Below are positions 1 through 9,692 of a DNA stretch of 64,000 nucleotides, one piece after another. This stretch comes from Duganella lactea (GTDB taxonomy: Bacteria; Pseudomonadota; Gammaproteobacteria; Burkholderiales; Burkholderiaceae_D). The position numbers and the translations under genes were made by a program. Within the stretch, counting starts at the first letter, position 1, and each line of letters starts with the position of its first letter. The notes beneath the pieces were generated by a model. That model was not told where the DNA came from. It worked only from the letters and a program-made list of their open reading frames with translations, and searched no databases. The DNA is taken from the NCBI RefSeq assembly GCF_009857505.1, contig NZ_WWCP01000023.1, positions 26,209-90,208 of the forward strand. The letters are read 5' to 3'.

Positions 1-3000
1 AGCACGTACCAGCCGACACTGGTCGAGCCGAAAAAGTACGAGGTGATCTTCTCCGAAGGCCGCGCCGAGTTCCGACGCGCCGACCGCAACATCGACCTGT
101 ACACCGAAATCGTGGTGTCGCCGGAAGACGATATTGAACTGCGCCGCACCCGCATCACCAACAAGTCCGACCGTGTGCGCACCATCGAGGTGACCAGCTA
201 CGCCGAAGTGGTGATGGCGCCGGCCGCCGCCGACAACGCGCACCCGGCGTTCAGCAAACTGTTTGTACAGACCGAAATTCTGAAGGACGAAAACGCCATC
301 CTGTGCACGCGCCGTCCGCGCGGCGCGCACGAGGTGTCGCCGTGGATGCTGCACTCGATGATGGTGCACGACGCGCCGGTGACCGGCGTGTCGTTCGAGA
401 CCGACCGCGCGCGCTTCATCGGCCGCGGCAACACGGCGGCGGCACCGGGCGCCCTACTGGAGCAGGGGCCGTTGAGCGGCGCCGAAGGTTCGGTGCTCGA
501 TCCTGTGGTGGCGATCCGCTACACCATCACGCTCAAGCCGGACCAGTATGCGACGGTCGATATCGTCACCGGCATGGCCGAGCAGCGCGACGCGGCGCTG
601 CACCTGATCGACAAGTATCAGGATCGCCATCTGGCCGACCGCGTGTTTGAACTGGCGTGGACCCACAGCCAGGTGGTGCTGCGCCAGTTGAACGCCAGCG
701 AAGCGGATGGCCAGCTGTATAGCCGCCTCGCCAACTCGGTGATCTACCCGAACGCCGGCCTGCGCGCCGAAGCCGCCACGCTGATCAAGAACCAGCGCGG
801 CCAGTCCGGCCTGTGGGCGTATGCGATTTCCGGCGACCTGCCGATCGTGCTGTTGCACATCAAGGACCCGGCCAATATCGAGCTGGCGCGCCAGATGGTG
901 CAGGCGCACGCCTACTGGCGCCTGAAAGGCCTGGTGGTGGATCTGGTGATCTGGTACGAAGACAACTCGGGCTACCGCCAGGCGCTGCATGACCAGATCA
1001 TCGGCCTGATCGCCTCCGGCATCGACGCCCAGGCGATCGACCGGCCTGGCGGCATCTTCGTGCGCCTGGTCGATCAGATCCCGAACGAGGACAAGGTGCT
1101 GATGCAGTCGGTGGCGCGGGTCATCATCAGCGACGCGCGTGGCGCGCTGGGCGAACAGATCAAGCGTCCGGCGCCGCCCACGCTGCGCATGCCGCCGTTG
1201 CAGGTGGATGGTCGCGGCGAGCCCGCCGACGCGGTGCCGGCGGCCGAACAGCCGGCGCCCCCGCTGCTGCTGGAGAACGGCATCGGCGGCTTCTCGCAGG
1301 ACGGCCGTGAATACGTGATCACCACCAGCGCCGCACAACGCACGCCGGCGCCGTGGTCCAACGTGCTGGCCAATCCGCAGTTTGGCAGCGTGATTTCTGA
1401 AAGCGGCCAGGCCTACACCTGGCACGAGAACGCGCACGAGTACCGCATCACGCCATGGCACAACGATCCGGTCAGCGACGCCAGCGGCGAAGCGTTCTAC
1501 CTGCGCGATGAGCAGAGCGGCCAGTTCTGGTCACCGACCGCCTTGCCGGCGCGCGGCAACGGCAGCTACACCACGCGCCACGGCTTCGGCTACAGCGTGT
1601 TTGAACACAGCGAAGCCGGCATCCACAGTGAGATGACCACCTTCGTCGCCGTCGATGCGCCGATCAAGTACACGGTGCTGAAAGTGCGCAACGACTCGAC
1701 GAAGCCGCGCCGCCTGTCGGCGTTCGGCTATGTCGAGTGGGTGCTGGGCGAGATGCGCTCCAAGTCCGGCATGCACATCGTCACCGAGGCCGATCCGGTC
1801 AGCGGCGCGCTGTTCGCCAGAAACCCGTACAACACGGAGTTCAGCGGCCGCGTTGCCTTCTTCAATTGCGACGCCACGCAGCGCAGCATCAGCGCCGACC
1901 GCACCGAATTCCTCGGTCGTAACGGGGCGCTGGCCGCGCCGGCGGCAATGCGGCGCGCGCGCCTGTCCGGCAAGATCGGCGCCGGCCTCGATGCCTGCGC
2001 GGCGATCCAGGCGCCGTTCGACCTGCTACCGGGTCAGGAGCGCGAGATCGTGTTCGTGCTGGGCGTGGCCGGCCGCCGCAACGCCGACGCCAGCAGCCTG
2101 GTACAGAAGCACCGCAGCGCCGACGCCGCGCGCGAAGCGCTGGCCCAGGTGCATGCGCACTGGGAGCAAACCCTGGGCGCGGTGCGCATCGAAACGCCGG
2201 AGAAGGAAATCGACGTCATCGCCAACGGCTGGCTGATGTACCAGACCATCGCCTGCCGCATCTGGGCGCGCAGCGGCTACTACCAGTCCGGCGGCGCCTT
2301 CGGCTTCCGCGACCAGTTGCAGGACGCGATGGCCACCATCCACACGCAACCGCAACTGCTGCGCGATCAGCTGATGCTGTGCGCCGCCCACCAGTTCCTC
2401 GAAGGCGACGTGCAGCACTGGTGGCATCCACCATCGGACCGCGGCGTGCGCACGCACTGCTCGGACGATTATCTGTGGCTGCCGCTGGGCGCCTGGCGCT
2501 ACGTCTCGGCCACCGGCGACATGGCCATCCTTGATGAAACCGCGCCGTATCTGGAAGGCCGCGCGGTCAAGCCGGAGGAGGATTCGTACTACGACATGCC
2601 GGCCCGCTCCAGCGAGCAAGGCACGCTGTACGAGCACTGTCAGCGCGCCATCCGCCACGGCCTGCGTTTCGGCCAGCATGGCTTGCCGCTGATCGGCTCC
2701 TGTGACTGGAACGACGGCATGGACAAGGTGGGCGAGCATGGCAAAGGGGAGAGCGTGTGGCTGGCGTTCTTCCTGTGCGAAGTGCTGAAGCGCTTCGCCG
2801 AGGTGGCGGATCTGCGCAACGACGCCGAATTCGCGGCCGAGTGCCGCGAGCAGGCGCGCCGCGTCGCCGCCAACGTCGAACAGAACGCGTGGGATGGCGA
2901 GTGGTATCGCCGCGCCTATTTCGATGATGGCACGCCGCTTGGCTCACACACCAACGAGGAATGCCAGATCGATTCGATCTCGCAAAGCTGGGGCGTGCTG

Positions 3001-3699
3001 TCCGGCGCCGCCGATCCGGTACGGGTGCGCGGGGCGATGGAGCAGGTCAATCAGCGGCTGGTGCGGCGTGACTCGGGCATCATCCAGTTGCTTGATCCGC
3101 CGTTCGACAAGGCCGGGCCGAATCCAGGCTACATTCGCGGTTACGTGCCGGGCGTGCGCGAGAACGGCGGCCAGTACACCCACGCCGCCATCTGGACCGC
3201 GATGGCCTTCGCCCGTCTGGGCGAGACCGAGCGCGCGTGGGAGCTGGCGCGCATGATCAATCCTGTCATGCACGGCCGCACCGCCGAGGATACGGCGGTG
3301 TACAAGGTGGAGCCGTATGTGGTGACGGCCGACGTGTACGCGGTGGCGCCGCATGTGGGCCGCGGCGGCTGGAGCTGGTACACCGGTTCGTCCGGCTGGA
3401 TGTACCGGCTGATCCTGGAGTCGCTGCTGGGCCTCACCCGCGGCGCCACCCACCTGACGCTGGCGCCGAGCATGCCGCGGGACTGGACCGGCTTCTCGCT
3501 CAGCTACCGCTACGCCAGCGCCACCTACGAGATCCGCGTCGTCAAAGGCGCGACGTCGGCGCCGGTCCTGTCGGTGGATGGCGTGCCGCAGCCCGATGGC
3601 CGGATCGCGCTGATGGACAGCGGCCGCACCCACCATGTCGAGCTGCTGGTGCCGGCGTCGCCGGCGATATCACACGCCGAGGGAGGCGCCGGCGCCTAG
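1..3699 (+). CDS. ndvB: Cyclic beta-1,2-glucan synthase (NdvB/ChvB-like), C-terminal part
   Basis: The open frame runs from base 1, so the 5' part of the gene lies outside the window; 1232 codons are present, whereas full-length NdvB/ChvB proteins are around 2800 residues. Family knowledge: these inner-membrane enzymes polymerise UDP-glucose into cyclic beta-1,2-glucan, and the C-terminal glycoside-phosphorylase-like (GH94) modules control chain length. What is visible: two repeated carbohydrate-binding beta-sandwich regions (an early one with DIELRRTRITNKS, a second with GFGYSVFEHSEAGIH and a related TVLKVRNDSTKPRRLS stretch), then an (alpha/alpha)6 catalytic region with GFRDQLQDAM and the DWNDGMD motif at bases 2704-2724, which holds the usual general acid. 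The 3' end overlaps the convergent downstream gene by 30 bp. The product should contribute to periplasmic or extracellular glucan. Family assignment is secure; whether the glycosyltransferase half is intact cannot be seen here. Confidence 0.9.
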   Translation, partial: STYQPTLVEPKKYEVIFSEGRAEFRRADRNIDLYTEIVVSPEDDIELRRTRITNKSDRVRTIEVTSYAEVVMAPAAADNAHPAFSKLFVQTEILKDENAILCTRRPRGAHEVSPWMLHSMMVHDAPVTGVSFETDRARFIGRGNTAAAPGALLEQGPLSGAEGSVLDPVVAIRYTITLKPDQYATVDIVTGMAEQRDAALHLIDKYQDRHLADRVFELAWTHSQVVLRQLNASEADGQLYSRLANSVIYPNAGLRAEAATLIKNQRGQSGLWAYAISGDLPIVLLHIKDPANIELARQMVQAHAYWRLKGLVVDLVIWYEDNSGYRQALHDQIIGLIASGIDAQAIDRPGGIFVRLVDQIPNEDKVLMQSVARVIISDARGALGEQIKRPAPPTLRMPPLQVDGRGEPADAVPAAEQPAPPLLLENGIGGFSQDGREYVITTSAAQRTPAPWSNVLANPQFGSVISESGQAYTWHENAHEYRITPWHNDPVSDASGEAFYLRDEQSGQFWSPTALPARGNGSYTTRHGFGYSVFEHSEAGIHSEMTTFVAVDAPIKYTVLKVRNDSTKPRRLSAFGYVEWVLGEMRSKSGMHIVTEADPVSGALFARNPYNTEFSGRVAFFNCDATQRSISADRTEFLGRNGALAAPAAMRRARLSGKIGAGLDACAAIQAPFDLLPGQEREIVFVLGVAGRRNADASSLVQKHRSADAAREALAQVHAHWEQTLGAVRIETPEKEIDVIANGWLMYQTIACRIWARSGYYQSGGAFGFRDQLQDAMATIHTQPQLLRDQLMLCAAHQFLEGDVQHWWHPPSDRGVRTHCSDDYLWLPLGAWRYVSATGDMAILDETAPYLEGRAVKPEEDSYYDMPARSSEQGTLYEHCQRAIRHGLRFGQHGLPLIGSCDWNDGMDKVGEHGKGESVWLAFFLCEVLKRFAEVADLRNDAEFAAECREQARRVAANVEQNAWDGEWYRRAYFDDGTPLGSHTNEECQIDSISQSWGVLSGAADPVRVRGAMEQVNQRLVRRDSGIIQLLDPPFDKAGPNPGYIRGYVPGVRENGGQYTHAAIWTAMAFARLGETERAWELARMINPVMHGRTAEDTAVYKVEPYVVTADVYAVAPHVGRGGWSWYTGSSGWMYRLILESLLGLTRGATHLTLAPSMPRDWTGFSLSYRYASATYEIRVVKGATSAPVLSVDGVPQPDGRIALMDSGRTHHVELLVPASPAISHAEGGAGA

Positions 3700-4245
3700 C
3701 AGCGTGGCCACGCCCAGCGCCGCGAAGATCAGCGCGGCGATGCCGTGCACCAGCTTGAGCGAGATGCGGTTGGCGATCCGGTCGCCGAAGTACACGGCCG
3801 GCACGTTGGCCAGCATCATGCCCAGCGTGGTGCCGGCCACCACCGCGATCATGCTGTGGTAGCGCGCCGCCAGCGCGACGGTGGCCACCTGCGTCTTGTC
3901 GCCCATTTCGGCCAGAAAGAAGGCGATCAGTGTGGTCAGGAACACACCGTAACCGGCGACCGGCGTAGCGTCGTCATCCAGCTTGTCCGGCACCAGCGTC
4001 CACGCGGCCATCGCCAGGAACGAGGCGCCCAGCACCCAGCGCAATAGCTCCGGCCCCATCAGACTGGTGATCCAGGTGCCGATGGCGGCGGCGAAGGCGT
4101 GGTTGGCGATGGTGGCGACGAAGATCGCGGCGACGATCGGTAAGGGACGGCGGAACCTGGCGGCGAGTACGAATGCGAGCAGCTGGGTTTTATCGCCGAT
4201 TTCCGCGAGGGCGACGATGCCGGTAGAGACGAGGAATGCTTCCAT
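3670..4245 (-). CDS. TMEM165/GDT1 (UPF0016) family membrane protein, probable Mn2+ exporter
   Basis: A 191-residue, almost wholly hydrophobic protein with about six transmembrane segments. It shows the two family signature motifs E-x-G-D-K-T-Q, one near residue 14 (EIGDKTQ) and one near residue 112 (EMGDKTQ), one in each half of the pseudo-symmetric fold. Family knowledge: UPF0016 proteins (MneA in Vibrio, GDT1/TMEM165 in eukaryotes) move Mn2+ or Ca2+ out of the cytoplasm. The upstream region carries a sequence that looks like a yybP-ykoY manganese riboswitch (4312-4440), which independently supports a manganese role. No clear Shine-Dalgarno sequence precedes the ATG at 4245. The 3' end overlaps the convergent glucan synthase gene by 30 bp. 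Mn2+ as the main substrate is inferred from the riboswitch and the family. Confidence 0.9.
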   Translation of the reverse strand: MEAFLVSTGIVALAEIGDKTQLLAFVLAARFRRPLPIVAAIFVATIANHAFAAAIGTWITSLMGPELLRWVLGASFLAMAAWTLVPDKLDDDATPVAGYGVFLTTLIAFFLAEMGDKTQVATVALAARYHSMIAVVAGTTLGMMLANVPAVYFGDRIANRISLKLVHGIAALIFAALGVATLLGAGASLGV

Positions 4246-4311
4246 GATGTGAGAGTACGAGGGCCGGAACGGTTAACCAATGACACAGGCGCAGCTCCGG
4301 CCCATCATGGC

Positions 4312-4440
4312 GGCGCCCAGGTCATGGTCTCGTCAAGCCGATGCTGGCCACCTGCGCCACGGTCTGCGGACCGATTATGTTGACACAGGTTCTTGCGCCG
4401 GGGGCGACGCAAGCCGACTACTCCCCACTAAAGGCCGCTA
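4312..4440 (-). promoter_or_regulatory. Probable yybP-ykoY (Mn2+) riboswitch upstream of the UPF0016 gene
   Basis: Read on the minus strand this leader shows, in order, GGGGAGTAG (4417-4425), a hairpin with arms CTTGCG/CGCAAG, GTGTCAACA (4379-4387), a hairpin CGGTC-CGCA-GACCG, and GACGAGACC (4325-4333). GGGGAGTAG, GTCAACA and a final GAGACC are the conserved blocks I know from yybP-ykoY Mn2+ sensors such as those of E. coli alx and mntP. The gene it precedes is of a family repeatedly found under this riboswitch. Between aptamer and start codon, 4261-4268 and 4296-4303 form an 8-bp hairpin without a T-tract, a possible expression platform. Boundaries are approximate. Confidence 0.82.
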
Positions 4441-4442
4441 GT

Positions 4443-4471
4443 TTAACACATGACAGAAACATCGCTATGGT
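4443..4471 (+). promoter_or_regulatory. Sigma-70-type promoter for the M1 aminopeptidase gene
   Basis: TTAACA at 4443-4448 (5/6 match to the -35 consensus), a 17-bp spacer, and TATGGT at 4466-4471 (4/6 to -10). It lies about 40 bp before the ATG at 4513, which is preceded by the Shine-Dalgarno-like GAAGGTAA. It sits just outside the oppositely oriented riboswitch leader, so the two transcription units diverge here. Confidence 0.5.
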
Positions 4472-4512
4472 ATTCTGCTTCGCGCTGAAGCTTACATTGA
4501 AGGTAACGTCCT

Positions 4513-6354
4513 ATGATCAAGAAGACCATTTCCGCACTCGTGCTATCCGCATGCCTGTCGCTGGCCGCCCACGCCGATCCGCTGAGCTACGCCCGCTACG
4601 ATCAGGTGCGCACCACCGATCTCTATCTCGACCTGAAGGCTGACTTCAGCCACAAGATCCTGTCCGGCTACGCCGAGCTGACGTTGAACTGGATCGACAA
4701 GAACGCCCGCACGCTGGTGCTCGACACGAATGAACTGAACATCGCCAAGGTGCAGGTGTTGAACGCCGCCGGCCGCTGGAGCGCCGCCTCGTTCATGCTC
4801 GACAAGCTGGATGTGGAGAAGGGCCGCGCGCTGCGCATCGCCCTGCCATTCCAGCCGCAGAAGGTACGCATTTACTACCGCACCGCGCCGTCGGCCACCG
4901 CGCTGCAGTGGCTCAATCCCGAGCAGACCATGTCCGGCAAGCGTCCGTTCATGTTCAGCCAATCGGAGACAATCAACGCCCGCTCGTGGGCGCCGGTGCA
5001 GGACACGCCGGCGGTGCGCTTCACCTACAGCGCCCGTGTCGAGGCGCCGGCCGGCATGCGGGTGGTGATGAGCGCCGAGAACGACCAGCAGGCCACCGGC
5101 GCCGGCGGCTGGAAGTTCAAGATGGCGCAACCGATTCCGTCCTACCTGCTGGCGATCGCCATCGGCGAGATCGACGTGCGCAACGTCGGTCCGCGTTCGG
5201 CGGTGTACGCCGAGCCGCAGCGCATCGAGGCCGCCGCCGCCGAGATGGCGGACACTGAAAAAATGATCGCCGCCGCCGAAGGCCTGTACGGCCCGTATCG
5301 GTGGGATCGCTACGACATGATCGTGCTGCCGCCGTCGTTCCCGATCGGCGGCATGGAAAATCCGCGCATGACCTTCGTCACGCCGACCATGATCGCCGGC
5401 GACAAGAGCCTGGTCGACCTGATCGCGCATGAACTGGCGCACTCGTGGTCCGGCAACCTGGTCACCAACGCCTCGTGGAAGCACTTCTGGCTCAACGAAG
5501 GCTTCACCACCTACGTCACCACCCGCATCGTCGAAAAGCTGTATGGCGAGGAAGTGGCGGAGATGAACCTGCAGGTGGAGCAGGAGGAGGCCATGGCCTC
5601 GCTGGCGAGCATCCCGCTGGCCAAACAGGCGCTGCTCACGCGCGACGCCGACACCAGCGCCGACAGCTACACCGACAAGAGCCTGGTGTACCCGAAAGGC
5701 GCGTGGTTGCTACGCACGCTGGAACAGCGCGCCGGGCGCGACGTGTTCGATCCGTTCCTGCGCGGCTGGTTCGACCAGCATGCCTTCCAGTCGGCCACCA
5801 CCCAGGAGTTTGTCGACTACCTGAAGAAAAACCTGCTGGACGCGCATCCCGAGATCATGTCGCAATCCGAGCTGGATGAATGGTTGTACGGTCCTGGCAT
5901 TCCAGCCACCGCCAAGCACGCGGCCTCGCCACGTCTGGCGGCGCTGGACGCGCAGCGCGACGCCTGGCTGAAGGGCGAGCTGCCCACCGCCGAACTGCCG
6001 GCCAAGCACTGGATCGCGCTGGAGTGGATGCACTTCCTGAACGACATCGACGGCAAGGCCAGCGCGCTGCAGATGCAGCAGCTGGACCAGACCTTCGACC
6101 TGGGGAAAACCAGCAACAACGAAATCGCCTACCGCTTCCTGCTGTCGTCGGTGAAGGCCGGCTACAACGTGCGCGAACCACTCAACAAATTCCTGATGAG
6201 CGTGGGCCGCCAGAAGTTCGTGGTGCCGCTGTATGCCGCGCTGCTGAAGAGCCCCAATGAGAAGGATTGGGCGCGCGCGCTGTACGCCAAGGCGCGTTCG
6301 CACTACCATCCGGTTACCCAGGCTTCGGTCGACAAGGCATTCAAACAAAAATGA
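4513..6354 (+). CDS. Secreted M1 family zinc aminopeptidase, leukotriene-A4-hydrolase type
   Basis: A 613-residue metallopeptidase. The N-terminus (MIKKTISALVLSACLSLAAHA) is a clear Sec signal peptide, so the mature enzyme acts in the periplasm or outside. The M1 hallmarks are complete: the exopeptidase motif GGMEN, the zinc site HELAH at residues 306-310, and the third zinc ligand E329 in NEGF. The C-terminal third resembles the helical leukotriene A4 hydrolase C-terminal domain, ending in a stretch with HYHPVTQ. Role: removal of N-terminal amino acids from peptides. Its stop codon overlaps the next start (ATGA at 6351-6354), so it forms a two-gene operon with a secreted serine hydrolase; together they look like an export-side peptide-degrading pair. 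The substrate is unknown. Confidence 0.92.
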   Translation: MIKKTISALVLSACLSLAAHADPLSYARYDQVRTTDLYLDLKADFSHKILSGYAELTLNWIDKNARTLVLDTNELNIAKVQVLNAAGRWSAASFMLDKLDVEKGRALRIALPFQPQKVRIYYRTAPSATALQWLNPEQTMSGKRPFMFSQSETINARSWAPVQDTPAVRFTYSARVEAPAGMRVVMSAENDQQATGAGGWKFKMAQPIPSYLLAIAIGEIDVRNVGPRSAVYAEPQRIEAAAAEMADTEKMIAAAEGLYGPYRWDRYDMIVLPPSFPIGGMENPRMTFVTPTMIAGDKSLVDLIAHELAHSWSGNLVTNASWKHFWLNEGFTTYVTTRIVEKLYGEEVAEMNLQVEQEEAMASLASIPLAKQALLTRDADTSADSYTDKSLVYPKGAWLLRTLEQRAGRDVFDPFLRGWFDQHAFQSATTQEFVDYLKKNLLDAHPEIMSQSELDEWLYGPGIPATAKHAASPRLAALDAQRDAWLKGELPTAELPAKHWIALEWMHFLNDIDGKASALQMQQLDQTFDLGKTSNNEIAYRFLLSSVKAGYNVREPLNKFLMSVGRQKFVVPLYAALLKSPNEKDWARALYAKARSHYHPVTQASVDKAFKQK

Positions 6355-7970
6355 ACACTACCCGTACTTTCGCAGCCACCGTGTTGACGCTGGCTGTCTG
6401 GGGCGCGCTCGCCGGCGCGCCGGCAATCGCCGCCGACGCGGCGCCTCCGGCGTCGGCCGCCGTCCCGGCGTTCAATCTCGACGCGGACGTCAACCGCGCG
6501 CTGAAAACCTTCAACGTGCCCGGCATGGCGATCGCCATCGTCAAGGATGGCAAAGTGGTGGTGGCCAAGGGATACGGTGTGCGCAAGCTCGGCGAGCCGG
6601 CGCCGGTCAGCGGCAAGACGCTGTTTGAAATCGCCTCCAACTCCAAGGCGTTCACCGCCGCCGGCCTGGCGATGCTGGTCGACGAAGGCAAGATCGCCTG
6701 GGACGATCCCGTCACCAAGCACCTGCCGGGCTTCCAGATGTACGACTCCTACGTCACCGGCCAGATGACGATCCGCGATCTGCTGGTGCACCGCAGTGGC
6801 CTGGGTCTCGGCGCCGGCGATTTGCTGTGGTGGCCGAGTACCCAGTTCAGCACCGACGAGATCATCTCCAGGCTGCGCTACATCAAGCCGGCCACCAGCT
6901 TCCGCGCCAGCTACGCGTATGACAATCTGCTCTACATCGTGGCCGGCAAGATCATCGCCGAGAAGACCGGCAAGCCGTGGGGCGAGGCGATTCACGAGCG
7001 CATCCTGGCGCCGCTGGGCATGAACGGCACCACCACCAGCGTCGCCGAGATGCTGGCCAGCGCCGATTACTCGGCGCCGCACAGCAAGATCAACGACCAG
7101 ATCGCGGTGGTGAAGCCGATGCCGGTGCCGAACGCGGTGGGCGCGGTCGGCATCGACACCAGCGCCGAGGATATCGCGCGCTGGATGACGGTGCTGCTCA
7201 ACGGCGGCAAGATGGACAACGGCAAGCAGCTGTTCAGCGCCCGGCAAGCCGCCGAGATGTGGAGCGAGCAGACGCCGATGCGCATCCGCGAACCCAAGCC
7301 GGCGCTGGCGGCCACCAAGCCCAACTTCTACGCGTATGGCCTTGGCTTCCAGCTGCGCGACTACAAGGGCCGCAAGCTGGTGATGCACGGCGGCGCGCTG
7401 CAGGGCTTTTATTCGACGGTGCTGATGGTGCCGGAGGAGAAGCTGGGCATCGCCATCCTGACCAACGCCGAGAACAGCCCGGCCATGGCCTCGCTGTATT
7501 ACCGCATCCTGGACCAGTATCTGAAGGTGCAACCGTCCGACTGGATCACGCTGTACGCGCAGCAGGAGGCGGCGGCGCACCAGGAGGAACTGGAGCGTCA
7601 GGGCAAGGAGCATACGTCGCGCGCGGTGGACTCGAAACCATCGTTGCCGCTGGCGTCCTACGATGGCGAGTATGAGGATGCGTGGTACGGCAAGATCAGC
7701 ATCCGCGCGGAGGGCGGCAAGCATGTGATGCGCTTCGAACGCACGCCCGATCTGACGGGGGAACTGGAGCACTTCCAGCACGATACCTTCATCGTGCGCT
7801 GGAAAGAGCGTAACTTCAACGCCGATGCTTACGTGACGTTTGCGCTGAATCCCGACGGCAGTATCGAGCGCATGAAGATGGCGCCGGTGTCCACCGAGAC
7901 GGACTTCAGCTACGACTTCCGCGATCTGACCTTCACCCCGGTTCGTCATCCCGCCGATTCGGCGAAATAA
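6351..7970 (+). CDS. Secreted serine hydrolase, beta-lactamase/class C penicillin-binding-protein family
   Basis: A 539-residue protein starting at the ATG that overlaps the upstream stop codon (ATGA). A longer reading from 6267 exists but would lie inside the aminopeptidase gene and would mask the signal peptide (MNTTRTFAATVLTLAVWGALAG...AIA). The active-site triad of the family is visible: S-N-S-K with Ser96 and Lys99, Y-D-N at 190-192, and H-G-G at 346-348 in the place of the KTG box. The region after about residue 430 looks like the small C-terminal beta domain (DUF3471-like) of esterase or D-aminopeptidase-type members. Family members include class C beta-lactamases, DD-peptidases, esterases and aminohydrolases; the sequence alone does not tell which. 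Coupling to an aminopeptidase favours a peptidase role, which is an inference. Confidence 0.9.
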   Translation: MNTTRTFAATVLTLAVWGALAGAPAIAADAAPPASAAVPAFNLDADVNRALKTFNVPGMAIAIVKDGKVVVAKGYGVRKLGEPAPVSGKTLFEIASNSKAFTAAGLAMLVDEGKIAWDDPVTKHLPGFQMYDSYVTGQMTIRDLLVHRSGLGLGAGDLLWWPSTQFSTDEIISRLRYIKPATSFRASYAYDNLLYIVAGKIIAEKTGKPWGEAIHERILAPLGMNGTTTSVAEMLASADYSAPHSKINDQIAVVKPMPVPNAVGAVGIDTSAEDIARWMTVLLNGGKMDNGKQLFSARQAAEMWSEQTPMRIREPKPALAATKPNFYAYGLGFQLRDYKGRKLVMHGGALQGFYSTVLMVPEEKLGIAILTNAENSPAMASLYYRILDQYLKVQPSDWITLYAQQEAAAHQEELERQGKEHTSRAVDSKPSLPLASYDGEYEDAWYGKISIRAEGGKHVMRFERTPDLTGELEHFQHDTFIVRWKERNFNADAYVTFALNPDGSIERMKMAPVSTETDFSYDFRDLTFTPVRHPADSAK

Positions 7971-7979
7971 CGGCGGCGG

Positions 7980-9692
7980 CTACTCCACGCGGTTGCGGCC
8001 ATTGCGCTTGGCGCGGTACAGCGCCAGGTCGGCCGCGTGCAGCAGGCTGTCCAGCGCCGCCGTCGGACCGCTGGCGCTGGCCACTCCAAAGCTGGCGGTC
8101 ACCCGCAGAATGTGGCCGTCGGCCAGTGTCAACGGCTCGCGCTCGATCGCCACGCGCAGGCGTTCGGCCAGGATGCGCGCCTGCTCGTGCGTGCAGTGCG
8201 ACGGCATCACCACAAACTCCTCGCCGCCGTGACGCGCCAGAATCTCGCCGTCCCGCAGTTCCGCGCGCACCACCGCCGTCACCCCGATCAGCGCCTGGTC
8301 GCCGGCCTCGTGGCCGTGCGAATCGTTGACCGATTTGAAGTGATCGAGGTCGAACAGGATCACCGCCAGCGTGGCGTTGTGCGCCCGCGCGGCGTGCAGC
8401 CGCTGATTGCCGGCCGAGGCGAAGGCGCGGCGGTTCAGGATGCCGGTCAGATAATCGGTGTTGGCGCGCACGCGCAGCTCCTCGATCAGGTGCTGCCGCT
8501 CCAGTTCCAGTTGCTGCCGCTCGATGCTGTTGTTGCGCAGCGTGGACAGCGCGCGCAGCATGTCGCCGATTTCATCGTTGCGTTGCAAGCCGCTCGGGTC
8601 GCGCGAGTAATCGCCGTTGCCCAAGCGGATCACCGCGCGCGTGGCGTGCAGCAGCGGTACGATCACGCGCCGGCGCACGATCAGCAGCAACAGCGTTAGC
8701 GCCAGCAGGATCGCCGCCCCGGCAAGCACCGCGATCCACAGTTCGCGGCGCGCATGCGCATGGTCTTTCTGCGCCCGCTGCTCGGCTTCGTGCAGCAGCG
8801 TGTCGCGCAGCGTCAGGATGGGCGTCATGGTCGGCACGTAGCGCAGTGCGAACTGGTTGGTGTCCATGGCATACGGCCGTCCGGCGCGACTGTCGCGCTC
8901 CACCTCCGCCACCAGCCGCTGCCCGGCGCCCAGCGCGATGTCGTCGACGCGCGCCATCGCGGCGGTCAGCGCGGCGTCATCGCCGCGATGGTCGCCCGGC
9001 GACAGGATCTGCTGGCGCAGTTGCGCGATGCGGCCGCGCAGCAGTTGCAGCTGCTGGTGGTCTTCCGCCGTCAGCGGCTGGCGTGTGGCCAGCGCCACGG
9101 TCAGCGTGGAGCCCATGCGGCCGGCGTATTCGCGCAGCTCGACCGCGTAGCGTGCCCGGATCAGCGCGCGCGAGACGCGCGGATAGACGCGCTCCGAGGC
9201 CAGCGTATAGCCGGTCACCGCGTCCAGCGCCAGCGGCACCAAATCGAACATCTGGCTGATCGCGGTCTGCATTTTTTCCGGCGTGCGTTGCGGCGGCGGC
9301 AGCGCCGCCAACTGGTCGACCGTGGCGCGCGCCGCCGCCAGCGCCGTGTGCAGCGGCTGCAAAGCCGCGACGCGTGCCGCGCCTTGCATCTTGAGTTCGC
9401 GCTCCAGCTGCAGCAACGCCAGGTCGGTGATGGCGCGACCCACCCGCAGGCGTTCGCGCAGCGCCGGGTCCACCGTCGCGCCGGTGGCGCCCAGCACCGC
9501 GTTGACCGGGCCGCGCTCGAACGACAGTTTTTCCGCCGCGACCATCGCGCTGTGCGTCAGCCGCAGCGCCTGCAACCCGGCGTTGGTGGCGTCGTAGCGG
9601 CGCCAGGCGTTGTGCGTGATATGTCCCACCATGCCGCACACCAGCAGCGCCAGGACGGCGGTGGACAGCGTGAGCAGGCGGGTCAGTTTCAT
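7980..9692 (-). CDS. Membrane-bound diguanylate cyclase (periplasmic sensor-HAMP-GGDEF)
   Basis: A 570-residue protein. I start at the ATG at 9692 (MKLTRLLTLSTAVLALLV), which begins the first membrane helix; the frame stays open to 9803, but that would add a non-hydrophobic tail. Order: TM1, a helical periplasmic domain (about residues 35-295), TM2 (LWIAVLAGAAILLALTLLLL), a HAMP linker, then a GGDEF domain whose active site reads GGEEF, so it should make c-di-GMP. The position of the inhibitory I-site reads R-D-G-E instead of R-x-x-D, so product inhibition may be weak or absent. It sits between two convergent/divergent units and is probably monocistronic. Ligand unknown. It is one of two c-di-GMP turnover genes near the chemotaxis operon, the other being the EAL protein at 18284. 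Confidence 0.92.
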   Translation of the reverse strand: MKLTRLLTLSTAVLALLVCGMVGHITHNAWRRYDATNAGLQALRLTHSAMVAAEKLSFERGPVNAVLGATGATVDPALRERLRVGRAITDLALLQLERELKMQGAARVAALQPLHTALAAARATVDQLAALPPPQRTPEKMQTAISQMFDLVPLALDAVTGYTLASERVYPRVSRALIRARYAVELREYAGRMGSTLTVALATRQPLTAEDHQQLQLLRGRIAQLRQQILSPGDHRGDDAALTAAMARVDDIALGAGQRLVAEVERDSRAGRPYAMDTNQFALRYVPTMTPILTLRDTLLHEAEQRAQKDHAHARRELWIAVLAGAAILLALTLLLLIVRRRVIVPLLHATRAVIRLGNGDYSRDPSGLQRNDEIGDMLRALSTLRNNSIERQQLELERQHLIEELRVRANTDYLTGILNRRAFASAGNQRLHAARAHNATLAVILFDLDHFKSVNDSHGHEAGDQALIGVTAVVRAELRDGEILARHGGEEFVVMPSHCTHEQARILAERLRVAIEREPLTLADGHILRVTASFGVASASGPTAALDSLLHAADLALYRAKRNGRNRVE

